Shown: positions 1-8,584 of the stretch, in pieces | Layout of the letters: each line of letters starts with the position of its first letter | How positions within the stretch are numbered: the first letter of the stretch is position 1 | Assembly: GCA_002083595.1 (NCBI GenBank) | Contig: MSXT01000039.1 | Location: 1-45,072 of the forward strand | Length of the DNA: 45,072 nt | DNA from: Proteobacteria bacterium ST_bin16 | Lineage (GTDB): Bacteria; Pseudomonadota; Gammaproteobacteria; Burkholderiales; Nitrosomonadaceae | Direction of reading: 5' to 3' | Position numbers and translations under genes: made by a program | Notes under the pieces: model-generated | Seen by the model: the letters and a program-made list of their open reading frames with translations, nothing else | Told to the model about the DNA's origin: nothing | Database searches by the model: none

Positions 1-44
1 TCTCTGCTAGTCTAGAGCCATCTATTTTAGAGGATGGGTGTTTT

Positions 45-1406
45 ATGCAAAAAGGAAATTGCGCTTTGCAGATAGGAATTATGAATTTCAAAACCATGCC
101 AATTCTTGTCAATTTGTTAAGTTTAAAATGCGCTGATAACGATCAATTTTTTTATCATCGCACGAAAAATTTCCTGCTAATCATGCTCATGAGCGTTTGT
201 TTGTTATCGATGCAAGAAGCATTTGCATGGGATGTATCCGTTAAGCCGATTTCCGACAAGCTGGTATTAAAAACGAATGACACGCGATGGATCCGTTTAG
301 GCGCCGGTTATCGCGGCACAGGATTGTGGACAGAAAACCTTAATGGCAATTTAAGCAGCGGTCATTACAGTAATGACAATGCGCGTCTCTATTTAAACGG
401 TCAAATCAATCAGCATCTCAAGTTTGAAGTCAATACCGAATGTTTTTTCTGTAACAACACCGCCACTGGTGAAAATCCCCGGATGTCTTATAACATTCTG
501 GATGCGATAGCGAAATTTGAATATAACCGGTACTTTAATGTCTGGGGTGGGCGCATGTTGGCGCCTACGGAACGGGGAGAACTAAGCGGTCCTTTTTTTC
601 AGGCTACGCATGATGCATTTAAAACTCCGTTCTTCTCTCAAGATTTCAGTGTTAAATTCGGCGAAGGCGGTGCAGGCCGATATGGCCGTGACGATGGTGT
701 AACTTTCTGGGGTAATGCGGCACCCGGTTTCGTACCTGGAACGCTTGGTTACGCGATGGGGGTTTTCCGCGGTTTGGAGTCATCGCATACATCCGGACCC
801 AATTCGAGCGGCACGGTCCTTACAGCCGCGCGCGTTACCTATAACTTTTTGAATCCGGAAAAAAATCCCGGTTACTATACTTCCAGTACGTATTATGGCA
901 AAGCCGGAGATATTTTAGCGGTGGCATTCGGCATGTCATATCAAAAGAATGGCGCCGGATCTTCTGTGCATCGCAGTGATTTTCTTGGTTTTGTAGGCGA
1001 TGCGTTATTTGAGAAAGTGCTTCCCAATAACATGGGGGTCTTCACGGCAAATGGTGAATACAAGCAATTTTATGCAAATTATTCGACTGCCGCGTTTAGT
1101 GATAAAGACTGTTTTTGTATGTTCGATGGTAAATCATGGACAGTCACCGGTCTTTATTTAATACCCCATAAAATTGGTATCGGGCAATTCCAGCCCTACG
1201 GCAGATTTACCAGTGTTCAACCTAACCACAGCAGTAACAGGGAAGAAATAGAAACGGGTGTCAATTACATTATCGATGGCTTTAATGCGCGCATTTCGGC
1301 TTATTATCAGCATGGCGATCTATTAATGAAAGGATTGAATTATGCGCCTGGCATAGCGAGTCCGGCGGTCGATGTTTTTAAAATGTCGTTCCAATTGCAG
1401 ATTTAG
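45..1406 (+). CDS. Predicted outer-membrane beta-barrel (porin-like) protein
   Basis: The 453-residue reading frame has a hydrophobic stretch at about residues 43-61 ending in an Ala-rich cleavage-like site (EAFA|WD), so the product is probably exported. The rest alternates short polar and aromatic strands, as in outer-membrane barrels, and blocks such as ARLYLNGQINQHLKFEV and a following WGGR segment recall phosphate-selective (OprP-like) porins. A CxxC pair near residue 135 and a CFC near residue 358 are unusual for a porin; neither is a haem CXXCH site. The start is uncertain: ATG 45 or ATG 81, neither with a strong ribosome site. It ends 42 bases before ureD on the same strand, so it may be co-transcribed with urease and could pass urea or nickel, but that role is inferred from position only. 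The substrate is not recognisable. Confidence 0.6.
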   Translation: MQKGNCALQIGIMNFKTMPILVNLLSLKCADNDQFFYHRTKNFLLIMLMSVCLLSMQEAFAWDVSVKPISDKLVLKTNDTRWIRLGAGYRGTGLWTENLNGNLSSGHYSNDNARLYLNGQINQHLKFEVNTECFFCNNTATGENPRMSYNILDAIAKFEYNRYFNVWGGRMLAPTERGELSGPFFQATHDAFKTPFFSQDFSVKFGEGGAGRYGRDDGVTFWGNAAPGFVPGTLGYAMGVFRGLESSHTSGPNSSGTVLTAARVTYNFLNPEKNPGYYTSSTYYGKAGDILAVAFGMSYQKNGAGSSVHRSDFLGFVGDALFEKVLPNNMGVFTANGEYKQFYANYSTAAFSDKDCFCMFDGKSWTVTGLYLIPHKIGIGQFQPYGRFTSVQPNHSSNREEIETGVNYIIDGFNARISAYYQHGDLLMKGLNYAPGIASPAVDVFKMSFQLQI

Positions 1407-1448
1407 ATCAACATTCGATCAATAACACGCAAATGCGTTACTAAGATC

Positions 1449-2393
1449 ATGCTTCTACCCACTTACTCTGAAGAACCAGTCATTAAGCCACGGGATTCTG
1501 CTGTTTTGAATGATCACAAGCCGTCTATTACCGCGCTATCCGGAAGCAAAAGCCACCCAGATCATCAGCCGCTACAAGCCAGATTATCACTCAAATTTGC
1601 TGCCATTGACGATACAACACGTTTAGTAGAACGGGATCATTTTGGTCCGCTGCTGGTACAAAAACCATTGTATCCAGAAGGACGGAAAGTTTGCCATGCT
1701 GTCATTATTCATCCGCCCGGCGGGGTTGTTGGCGGAGATCAGCTCGAGATTACCGCTGATGCCGAAGCCTCTGCAAAAGTACAGATTACGACACCGGGTG
1801 CAGCTAAATGGTACAAAGCCAACGGCCACACTTCCCGGCAAAAAATCAGAATCCGCGTCAAAAAGGGTGCTTCTCTTGAATGGGTACCGCAAGAAACCAT
1901 CTTCTATAACCATACTGACGTGGCCGTTGATCACCAAATCATACTTGAGGACGATGCGGTTTATATTGGTTGTGAAATTTTGTGTTTTGGCCGGACTGCG
2001 TTTGGCGAAACGTTTAGCGATGGTCAAATCAAGCAACGTACCAGCATTCAGCGGAATGGCAAGATCATTTGGTTAGAGCAAATCCGGTTACGTGGTGAGG
2101 ATGCAGCGATGAACGGACCATTGGCTTTGTCGGGCAAAACGGTGTGTGCCACGCTGCTGCTGACGGGAAAAACAATACCTCAACCATTGCTGGATTTAGC
2201 CCGGGAGGAAGCTGGCAAGATCGCTCACGGAGTTGGTCAAGTAGGCATGTCTCAGCTTAAGGCGGTTACTGTGGTGCGTTATTTGGGAGATTCAAGCGAA
2301 GTGGCTCGGCATGTCATGTTGCGTGTCTGGGGATTGCTACGCCCGGAACTGATCGGATGCGCCGCGATTGTGCCACGAATGTGGAGTACATGA
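1449..2393 (+). CDS. ureD: Urease accessory protein UreD
   Basis: UreD is the scaffold that binds apo-urease and, with UreF and UreG, delivers nickel to the active site in the cytoplasm. The 314-residue product carries family landmarks: the HPPGGVVGGD block, TTPGAAKWY, the LEWVPQETIFYN segment and the WLEQIRLRGED segment. It is slightly longer than usual (about 270-290 residues) because of a low-complexity N-terminus of about 40 residues. A later start is possible but no better ribosome site is visible. It heads the ureDABC-EFG cluster, 80 bases before ureA. The function is certain from motifs and context; the exact start is not. Confidence 0.95.
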   Translation: MLLPTYSEEPVIKPRDSAVLNDHKPSITALSGSKSHPDHQPLQARLSLKFAAIDDTTRLVERDHFGPLLVQKPLYPEGRKVCHAVIIHPPGGVVGGDQLEITADAEASAKVQITTPGAAKWYKANGHTSRQKIRIRVKKGASLEWVPQETIFYNHTDVAVDHQIILEDDAVYIGCEILCFGRTAFGETFSDGQIKQRTSIQRNGKIIWLEQIRLRGEDAAMNGPLALSGKTVCATLLLTGKTIPQPLLDLAREEAGKIAHGVGQVGMSQLKAVTVVRYLGDSSEVARHVMLRVWGLLRPELIGCAAIVPRMWST

Positions 2394-2473
2394 TCGATCG
2401 TGGCGGTTCTACATAACATCACAGCTGCTGCAGCAATTTTATCGTAAATGTTGTTTTACCCAGGAGAAAAACT

Positions 2474-2776
2474 ATGGACTTAACACCTAGAGAAAAAGAC
2501 AAACTGCAAATTTTCACCGCTGGATTACTCGCTGAAAGACGTAAAGCGCGCGGTTTACGGCTCAATTATCCGGAAGCGGTTGCATTAATTACTTGCGCGG
2601 TATTGGAAGGAGCCCGGGACGGCAGGACAGTCGCAGAACTGATGACAGCCGGTCAGAGAGTATTGACTCGGACTGATGTAATGGAAGGCGTTCCCGAAAT
2701 GATTCCGGATATTCAAGTCGAAGCCACTTTTCCGGATGGAACCAAACTGGTGACTGTGCATAATCCGATAGTTTAA
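2474..2776 (+). CDS. ureA: Urease subunit gamma (UreA)
   Basis: This is the smallest structural subunit of urease, 100 residues, the usual length. It starts with the typical MDLTPREKDKL sequence and contains the LNYPEAVALI and EGARDG segments of the family. With UreB and UreC it forms the trimeric (alpha-beta-gamma)3 enzyme that hydrolyses urea to ammonia and carbamate. A clear AGGAG ribosome site precedes the ATG. UreB follows after 27 bases, so the subunits are made from one message. The separate gamma and beta genes match the common bacterial arrangement, not the fused Helicobacter type. Confidence 0.97.
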   Translation: MDLTPREKDKLQIFTAGLLAERRKARGLRLNYPEAVALITCAVLEGARDGRTVAELMTAGQRVLTRTDVMEGVPEMIPDIQVEATFPDGTKLVTVHNPIV

Positions 2777-2803
2777 TTGATACTAAAAGAATAGGAGATT
2801 GTC

Positions 2804-3124
2804 ATGAGAGTACCAATGATCCCCGGAGAAGTATTCACGGAGTCTGGTGAAATCGAATTGAATGTCGGTAGAAGAACAAAAACATTAACTGTTTCAAATG
2901 GCGGAGATCGCCCAATTCAAATTGGGTCCCACTTTCATTTTTACGAAGTGAATTCAGCCATGAAATTCGACCGTGAAGCTGCGTATGGCATGCGGTTGAA
3001 TATTATGGCGGGAACAGCTGTGCGCTTTGAACCAGGGCAAGAAAGAACTGTGGAGCTGGTCGATCTCGCGGGAGACCGGATCGTTTATGGATTTAATCAA
3101 AAAGTGATGGGCAAACTCAAATAG
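2804..3124 (+). CDS. ureB: Urease subunit beta (UreB)
   Basis: The 106-residue beta subunit of urease has the typical start MRVPMIPGE and the conserved QIGSHFHFYEVN and GMRLNIMAGTAVRFEPGQ segments. It packs against UreA and UreC and does not carry the nickel ligands. An AGGAG ribosome site precedes the ATG, and the gene lies 27 bases after ureA and 33 bases before ureC. The length is normal and no defect is visible. Confidence 0.97.
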   Translation: MRVPMIPGEVFTESGEIELNVGRRTKTLTVSNGGDRPIQIGSHFHFYEVNSAMKFDREAAYGMRLNIMAGTAVRFEPGQERTVELVDLAGDRIVYGFNQKVMGKLK

Positions 3125-3157
3125 TTTGTATCGCAATAATTTTACAGGAGTTAAAAA

Positions 3158-4864
<1,707 letters not shown>

Positions 4865-4932
4865 GAATATGGCTGGCATTGGAGATGCTCAGCAAAAGAT
4901 GTAAGAAGAAATTGTTCCATTGACAAAATGGT

Positions 4933-4962
4933 GGCTATCATAGCTTCGTTGCTGTGATAGCC
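4933..4962 (+). promoter_or_regulatory. Hairpin between ureC and ureE
   Basis: GGCTATCATAGC (4933-4944) and GCTGTGATAGCC (4951-4962) pair over 12 positions with one G-U wobble, enclosing the six-base loop TTCGTT. It sits in the 133-base gap between ureC and the likely ureE start. No T-run follows, so it is not a standard terminator. A processing site or partial attenuator that sets structural subunits above accessory proteins is possible, but this role is inferred. Confidence 0.6.
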
Positions 4963-4997
4963 GGTTGGTAATCGTTTTCATTGACCAAAATAATAAA

Positions 4998-5528
4998 ATG
5001 CTTACGCTCAATACTAAAATAGATCATGCAGAATCAGTTTTTGCGCAACTTGTGCTTCCCTATGAAATGCGCGAAAACAGCAGATTAAGAACAGCACTTG
5101 CATCGGGCGAGGAGGTAGCCATTTTTACCGCGCGCGGCACTGTACTGCGCAATAACGATTTACTCAAAGGCGATGATGGCCGCGTTGTGCAGATTGTTGC
5201 AGCGCATGAATCCGTTTACCGGATTACATGTAAAACGCCGCACGATTTATTGCGTTGCGCTTTTCATTTAGGTAACCGGCACACACAAACGCAAGTGGGC
5301 GAAGGCTTCTTGCGGATTCATCAAGATCCGGTATTGAAACAAATGCTGGAGGGTCTGGGGGCCACGGTTATGGAAGAAAGCGCGCAATTTGAACCGGAAT
5401 CGGGCGCTTATGGCGCAGGCGGCGGGCACCATCACCACCATGGTGACGGGCATTATCATGCGCACGGACCGCTTGCTCCGATACCGGCACGGCAAAAGAT
5501 TCACCGGCCTTCCGATCCTCAATCCTAG
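4998..5528 (+). CDS. ureE: Urease accessory nickel chaperone UreE
   Basis: UreE binds nickel and hands it to UreG/UreD/UreF during urease activation. From ATG 4998 (MLTLNTKI) the protein has 176 residues. A longer frame exists from a TTG at 4965, but the ATG start gives the usual UreE N-terminus and the TTG would fall just after the upstream hairpin. The conserved central HLGNRH segment (about residues 90-95) holds the metal-binding histidine of the dimer interface. A C-terminal nickel-storing histidine cluster is present (five His in a row at 144-148, then GHYHAHG). UreF begins four bases after the stop, so the two are translationally linked. Confidence 0.94.
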   Translation: MLTLNTKIDHAESVFAQLVLPYEMRENSRLRTALASGEEVAIFTARGTVLRNNDLLKGDDGRVVQIVAAHESVYRITCKTPHDLLRCAFHLGNRHTQTQVGEGFLRIHQDPVLKQMLEGLGATVMEESAQFEPESGAYGAGGGHHHHHGDGHYHAHGPLAPIPARQKIHRPSDPQS

Positions 5529-5531
5529 GAA

Positions 5532-6215
5532 ATGACTTTGCAAGCCGCTGCGTTGCTCCGTTTACTGCAATTGGCCAGCCCTTCTTTGCCGATAGGCGCA
5601 TACACCTATTCGCAGGGTCTGGAATCCGCCATCGAAAAGGGTGCTGTCCATAATGAGAGCTCGGCGCGTGCGTGGATTTCCGAATCCTTAAGCATCGTTG
5701 CCGACTTTGAAGCACCCATTGTATGGCGCTTGCTGAAAGCTTTCTCTGAACGCAATGCCGAGGCTGTGAGTTATTGGAGCGAATGTTTTATTGCTGCCCG
5801 TGATACCGCTGAGTTTCGTGCGGAAACGATCCAAATGGGCTATTCCTTAGGAAAACTCGTGCTGGATCTGAACATCGCGGATGAATCGTTGCGCACAATC
5901 CTGGTAAACCAACCGGAAATTCCCTTGCCTACGGCTTTCGCGTGCGCCGCCGAAGCGCTTGCGGTGCCTCATGAAGCGGCGCTGCTTGGTTTATTGTTTT
6001 CCTTGATTGAGAATCAAGTGCTTGTCTGTGTTAAATCCGTGCCGCTAGGACAAGTTTCCGGACAAAGCCTGCTATTTTCACTCCACCCCATGATAGAGAA
6101 AGCATCACATCACGCCCAATCGCTTGATGACGACGAATTGTCGAATTGGGCGCCAGGACTTTCATTACTGTCCATGCAGCACGAGATTCAATACAGTAGA
6201 ATTTATCGATCATAA
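5532..6215 (+). CDS. ureF: Urease accessory protein UreF
   Basis: UreF is the all-helical partner that bridges UreD-bound apo-urease and UreG and gates GTP-dependent nickel delivery. The 227-residue product has the hallmark N-terminal LLQLASPSLPIGAYTYSQGLE region and the C-terminal LSLLSMQHEIQYSRIYRS ending. Its ATG comes four bases after the ureE stop, the ribosome site overlapping the ureE stop codon (CTAGGAA). UreG follows after 17 bases. The length is normal. Confidence 0.95.
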   Translation: MTLQAAALLRLLQLASPSLPIGAYTYSQGLESAIEKGAVHNESSARAWISESLSIVADFEAPIVWRLLKAFSERNAEAVSYWSECFIAARDTAEFRAETIQMGYSLGKLVLDLNIADESLRTILVNQPEIPLPTAFACAAEALAVPHEAALLGLLFSLIENQVLVCVKSVPLGQVSGQSLLFSLHPMIEKASHHAQSLDDDELSNWAPGLSLLSMQHEIQYSRIYRS

Positions 6216-6232
6216 ACGCGAGGTATTAGACC

Positions 6233-6868
6233 ATGAATAAACAACCCAATCCGCTTCGAGTAGGCATCGGTGGTCCGGTAGGGTCCGGCAAAACGGCGTT
6301 ATGCGAGGCGCTCAGCAAAAGAATGCGCGATCGTTATGAGATGGCTGTGATCACGAACGATATCTACACCAAAGAAGACATGGAGATCCTGTTGCGCGCC
6401 AAAGCGCTGCCACCGGAACGGTTGATGGGCGTGGAAACGGGTGGATGTCCGCATACTGCAATCCGTGAAGATGCGTCGATCAATTTGGAAGCCATTGCGC
6501 GCATGACGGCCGATTTTCCCGATCTTGATCTTATTCTGGTCGAATCGGGGGGGGATAATTTAGCTTCCACATTTAGCCCCGAATTGTCCGATCTGACGAT
6601 TTATGTGATCGATGTTGCCGCTGGAGAAAAAATACCGCGTAAAGGCGGCCCTGGCATTACGCGCTCAGCCCTTCTCGTCATTAACAAAATCGATTTAGCT
6701 CCCTACGTGGGTGCAAGCTTGGAAGTAATGGCACGGGATGCCAAGAAAATGCGTGGCGAACGCCCCTTTGTGTTTACTAATTTACACACAGGCGAAGGTG
6801 TGGATCAGGTGATCGACTTTATTGTAAAACAGGGATTATTGGAAGAAGTAAAGCAGGAATCCGCTTAA
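6233..6868 (+). CDS. ureG: Urease accessory GTPase UreG
   Basis: UreG is a SIMIBI-class GTPase that carries nickel and drives its insertion into urease. In its 211 residues one sees the P-loop GPVGSGKT (14-21), the metal-binding Cys72-Pro73-His74 motif, the switch segment ESGGDNLASTF (about 104-114) and the guanine-specificity motif NKID (151-154). It closes the ureDABCEFG run. A 102-base gap separates it from the urea transporter, with no clear terminator between, so the transporter may be read from the same message. Confidence 0.97.
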   Translation: MNKQPNPLRVGIGGPVGSGKTALCEALSKRMRDRYEMAVITNDIYTKEDMEILLRAKALPPERLMGVETGGCPHTAIREDASINLEAIARMTADFPDLDLILVESGGDNLASTFSPELSDLTIYVIDVAAGEKIPRKGGPGITRSALLVINKIDLAPYVGASLEVMARDAKKMRGERPFVFTNLHTGEGVDQVIDFIVKQGLLEEVKQESA

Positions 6869-6970
6869 TTCGCCGTGTTTCCGGCACCTCGGCTAGTTAT
6901 AAACTTTAACGCTAGCTAAATGTTATTTGGGACAAATCTTTTTTTATATCAATTTTAGGAGTTGATCATC

Positions 6971-7951
6971 ATGGATTGGTCTTTATCAATTGACAAAGCA
7001 ATACCAAGGCCTTTGCGTGTCATCCTCAGAGGAGTCGGGCAAGTATTTTTTTGCTGCAATGCAGTGACCGGTCTTATTTTTCTTATTGCTTTGTATGTCG
7101 GCGGCATTACCGCCGGAATTGCTGCGACAGTGGGAGTCATCAGCAGTACGGTTGCGGCTTATCTTTTAGGTTTTTCGGAAGATGATATTGATGCCGGGCT
7201 TTATGGATTTAATGGCACTCTGGTAGGTCCCTGTTTATTCTTATTTCTTGAAAACACACCGCAGCTTTGGCTGTATGTCGTTCTGGCTTCAATTCTATCC
7301 ACCGTCGTACTGGCTGCGCTGATGCGAATTCTGCAGCCTTATAACATCCCGGCCTCCACCTCCCCCTTCGTTCTCACATGCTGGATGTTTTTGGTGGCTG
7401 TTTATGCTTTCGACGGATTTTCACGCGGCCCGGTGTTGCCAGTTCCCGGAATCCCTAGCGATATTGCCGCAGCCTCGGTAGTTTCAACCGAATTCGCCAC
7501 TTTTACGCAAGCTTCAGCTGAAGCCTGGTATACCGCCATCACCAAAGGGATTGGTGAAGTCATGTTCGCCGATAGTATCATCGTTGGCATTTTATTCCTG
7601 ACCGGCATTGCGATAACTTCTCTGCGTGGCGCATTCATGGCGTTTTCCGGTGCAGTCGTTGGCGTTGCTGTTCCGGTTTTTCTCGGCGCGGATAAAACGC
7701 TTATTGAAATGGGGCTTTACGCTTTCAATCCGGTACTGACTATGATGGCGGTTGGCTGGGTTTTTCTCAAACCCAGTACGGGCAGTGCTATTCTAGCTTT
7801 GCTGGCGGGGATTCTGACGATTATCTGTCAAGCCGGATTAGCCAGCTTCCTGGCACCAATCGGTTTGCCGACACTGACATTTCCTTTTGTTCTGGTCATG
7901 TGGATGTTTCTGTTTGCAGCCGGTAAGTCCAAGTATTGGGGAAATACTTGA
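6971..7951 (+). CDS. UT-family urea transporter/channel
   Basis: This is a 326-residue inner-membrane protein with about ten hydrophobic segments and the two-fold internal repeat of the urea transporter (UT-B/Yut/dvUT) family. The paired signatures are visible: LYGFNGTLVG and LYAFNPVLTM in the two halves, and the LPxxTxPF-type selectivity-filter motif as IPASTSPF and LPTLTFPF. Members form trimeric channels for facilitated urea entry. The start is ATG 6971, nine bases after AGGAG; an upstream TTG at 6962 would leave no spacing. Its place directly after ureG supports a role in feeding urea to urease. A strong terminator follows. Confidence 0.92.
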   Translation: MDWSLSIDKAIPRPLRVILRGVGQVFFCCNAVTGLIFLIALYVGGITAGIAATVGVISSTVAAYLLGFSEDDIDAGLYGFNGTLVGPCLFLFLENTPQLWLYVVLASILSTVVLAALMRILQPYNIPASTSPFVLTCWMFLVAVYAFDGFSRGPVLPVPGIPSDIAAASVVSTEFATFTQASAEAWYTAITKGIGEVMFADSIIVGILFLTGIAITSLRGAFMAFSGAVVGVAVPVFLGADKTLIEMGLYAFNPVLTMMAVGWVFLKPSTGSAILALLAGILTIICQAGLASFLAPIGLPTLTFPFVLVMWMFLFAAGKSKYWGNT

Positions 7952-7983
7952 TAAGATAAGATTATTAGAACTCCTTAAATTTC

Positions 7984-8008
7984 AACCCGCCAATGAGCGG
8001 GTTTTTTT
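7984..8008 (+). terminator. Intrinsic terminator after the urea transporter
   Basis: AACCCGC and GCGGGTT form a seven-pair GC-rich stem around the loop CAATGA, followed by a run of seven T. It lies 33 bases after the transporter stop and ends the urease/urea-transport transcription unit. The minus-strand nikR gene stops just beyond it. Confidence 0.9.
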
Positions 8009-8028
8009 ATTGTTTTGAGTGATCAATA

Positions 8029-8490
8029 TCAAGTCATCGGACTACTATGTGTATGCGAGGTGACGGAATGGGAATGCGGTTCCTGGTTCTGCTCGACTGG
8101 AACGATATGCAGTTTGCCATGCCGCACACCGTTGGTGGCCATCACCTGGTGCGCAAAAAGCCTGACATCCTGAACGGTGCCGCGCAGAATCGCAACTTCA
8201 AGGCAATTATCGTGATCCATATGCACATGCATGCTCGACAGCGTTAAATCATGATGATGGTGGTATGCGGAGGTTACTTGACTGGCTAAATCTCTTTCAT
8301 GGTGATTATAAATGTAGCTGAGCGTGGCAATGCAATAGCCTTTGTTGTCTTTTTCCAGGCGGGTGGATTCAAGGTAATCCCGCACCAGATCACGGATTGC
8401 TTCCGATCGGTTATCATAACCGCGTGCTTGGGAAACCTTATCGAATTGCTGAAACAGCTGATCATCCATTGAAATAGTAAATCGTTCCAT
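8029..8490 (-). CDS. nikR: Nickel-responsive regulator NikR
   Basis: NikR is a nickel-sensing repressor with an N-terminal ribbon-helix-helix DNA-binding domain (residues 1-45, starting MERFTISMDDQLF) and a C-terminal ACT-like metal-binding domain. The four square-planar nickel ligands of the family are present with an offset of one from the E. coli protein: His77, His88, His90 and Cys96. The start chosen is the ATG at 8490, five bases after a GGAGG; a further upstream in-frame ATG (8502) would place that GGAGG inside the coding region. The protein is 153 residues. It is read in the same direction as the TonB receptor upstream of it, 94 bases away, suggesting shared control of nickel uptake. 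A histidine-rich tail ends the protein. Confidence 0.93.
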   Translation of the reverse strand: MERFTISMDDQLFQQFDKVSQARGYDNRSEAIRDLVRDYLESTRLEKDNKGYCIATLSYIYNHHERDLASQVTSAYHHHHDLTLSSMHVHMDHDNCLEVAILRGTVQDVRLFAHQVMATNGVRHGKLHIVPVEQNQEPHSHSVTSHTHSSPMT

Positions 8491-8584
8491 AAAAACCTCC
8501 ATCGATTGTCATCGATAATGATGATGAAAATAAAAGTCTTTTTCTTATTGCAGCAGCAAGCTTAGACTCATACCGCTGCGCCGG

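Noticed and set aside
135..1125. CxxC and CFC motifs in the porin-like protein read as haem or metal sites
   Set aside because: There is no following His for a haem c site, and Cys pairs in barrel loops can form disulfides. No function can be claimed.
1623..2076. Long open frames on both strands inside ureD
   Set aside because: They overlap a clear UreD gene in other phases, have no family motifs and no ribosome sites.
4965..4997. TTG start extending ureE by 11 residues
   Set aside because: The standard UreE N-terminus begins at the ATG at 4998, and the TTG falls right behind the upstream hairpin.
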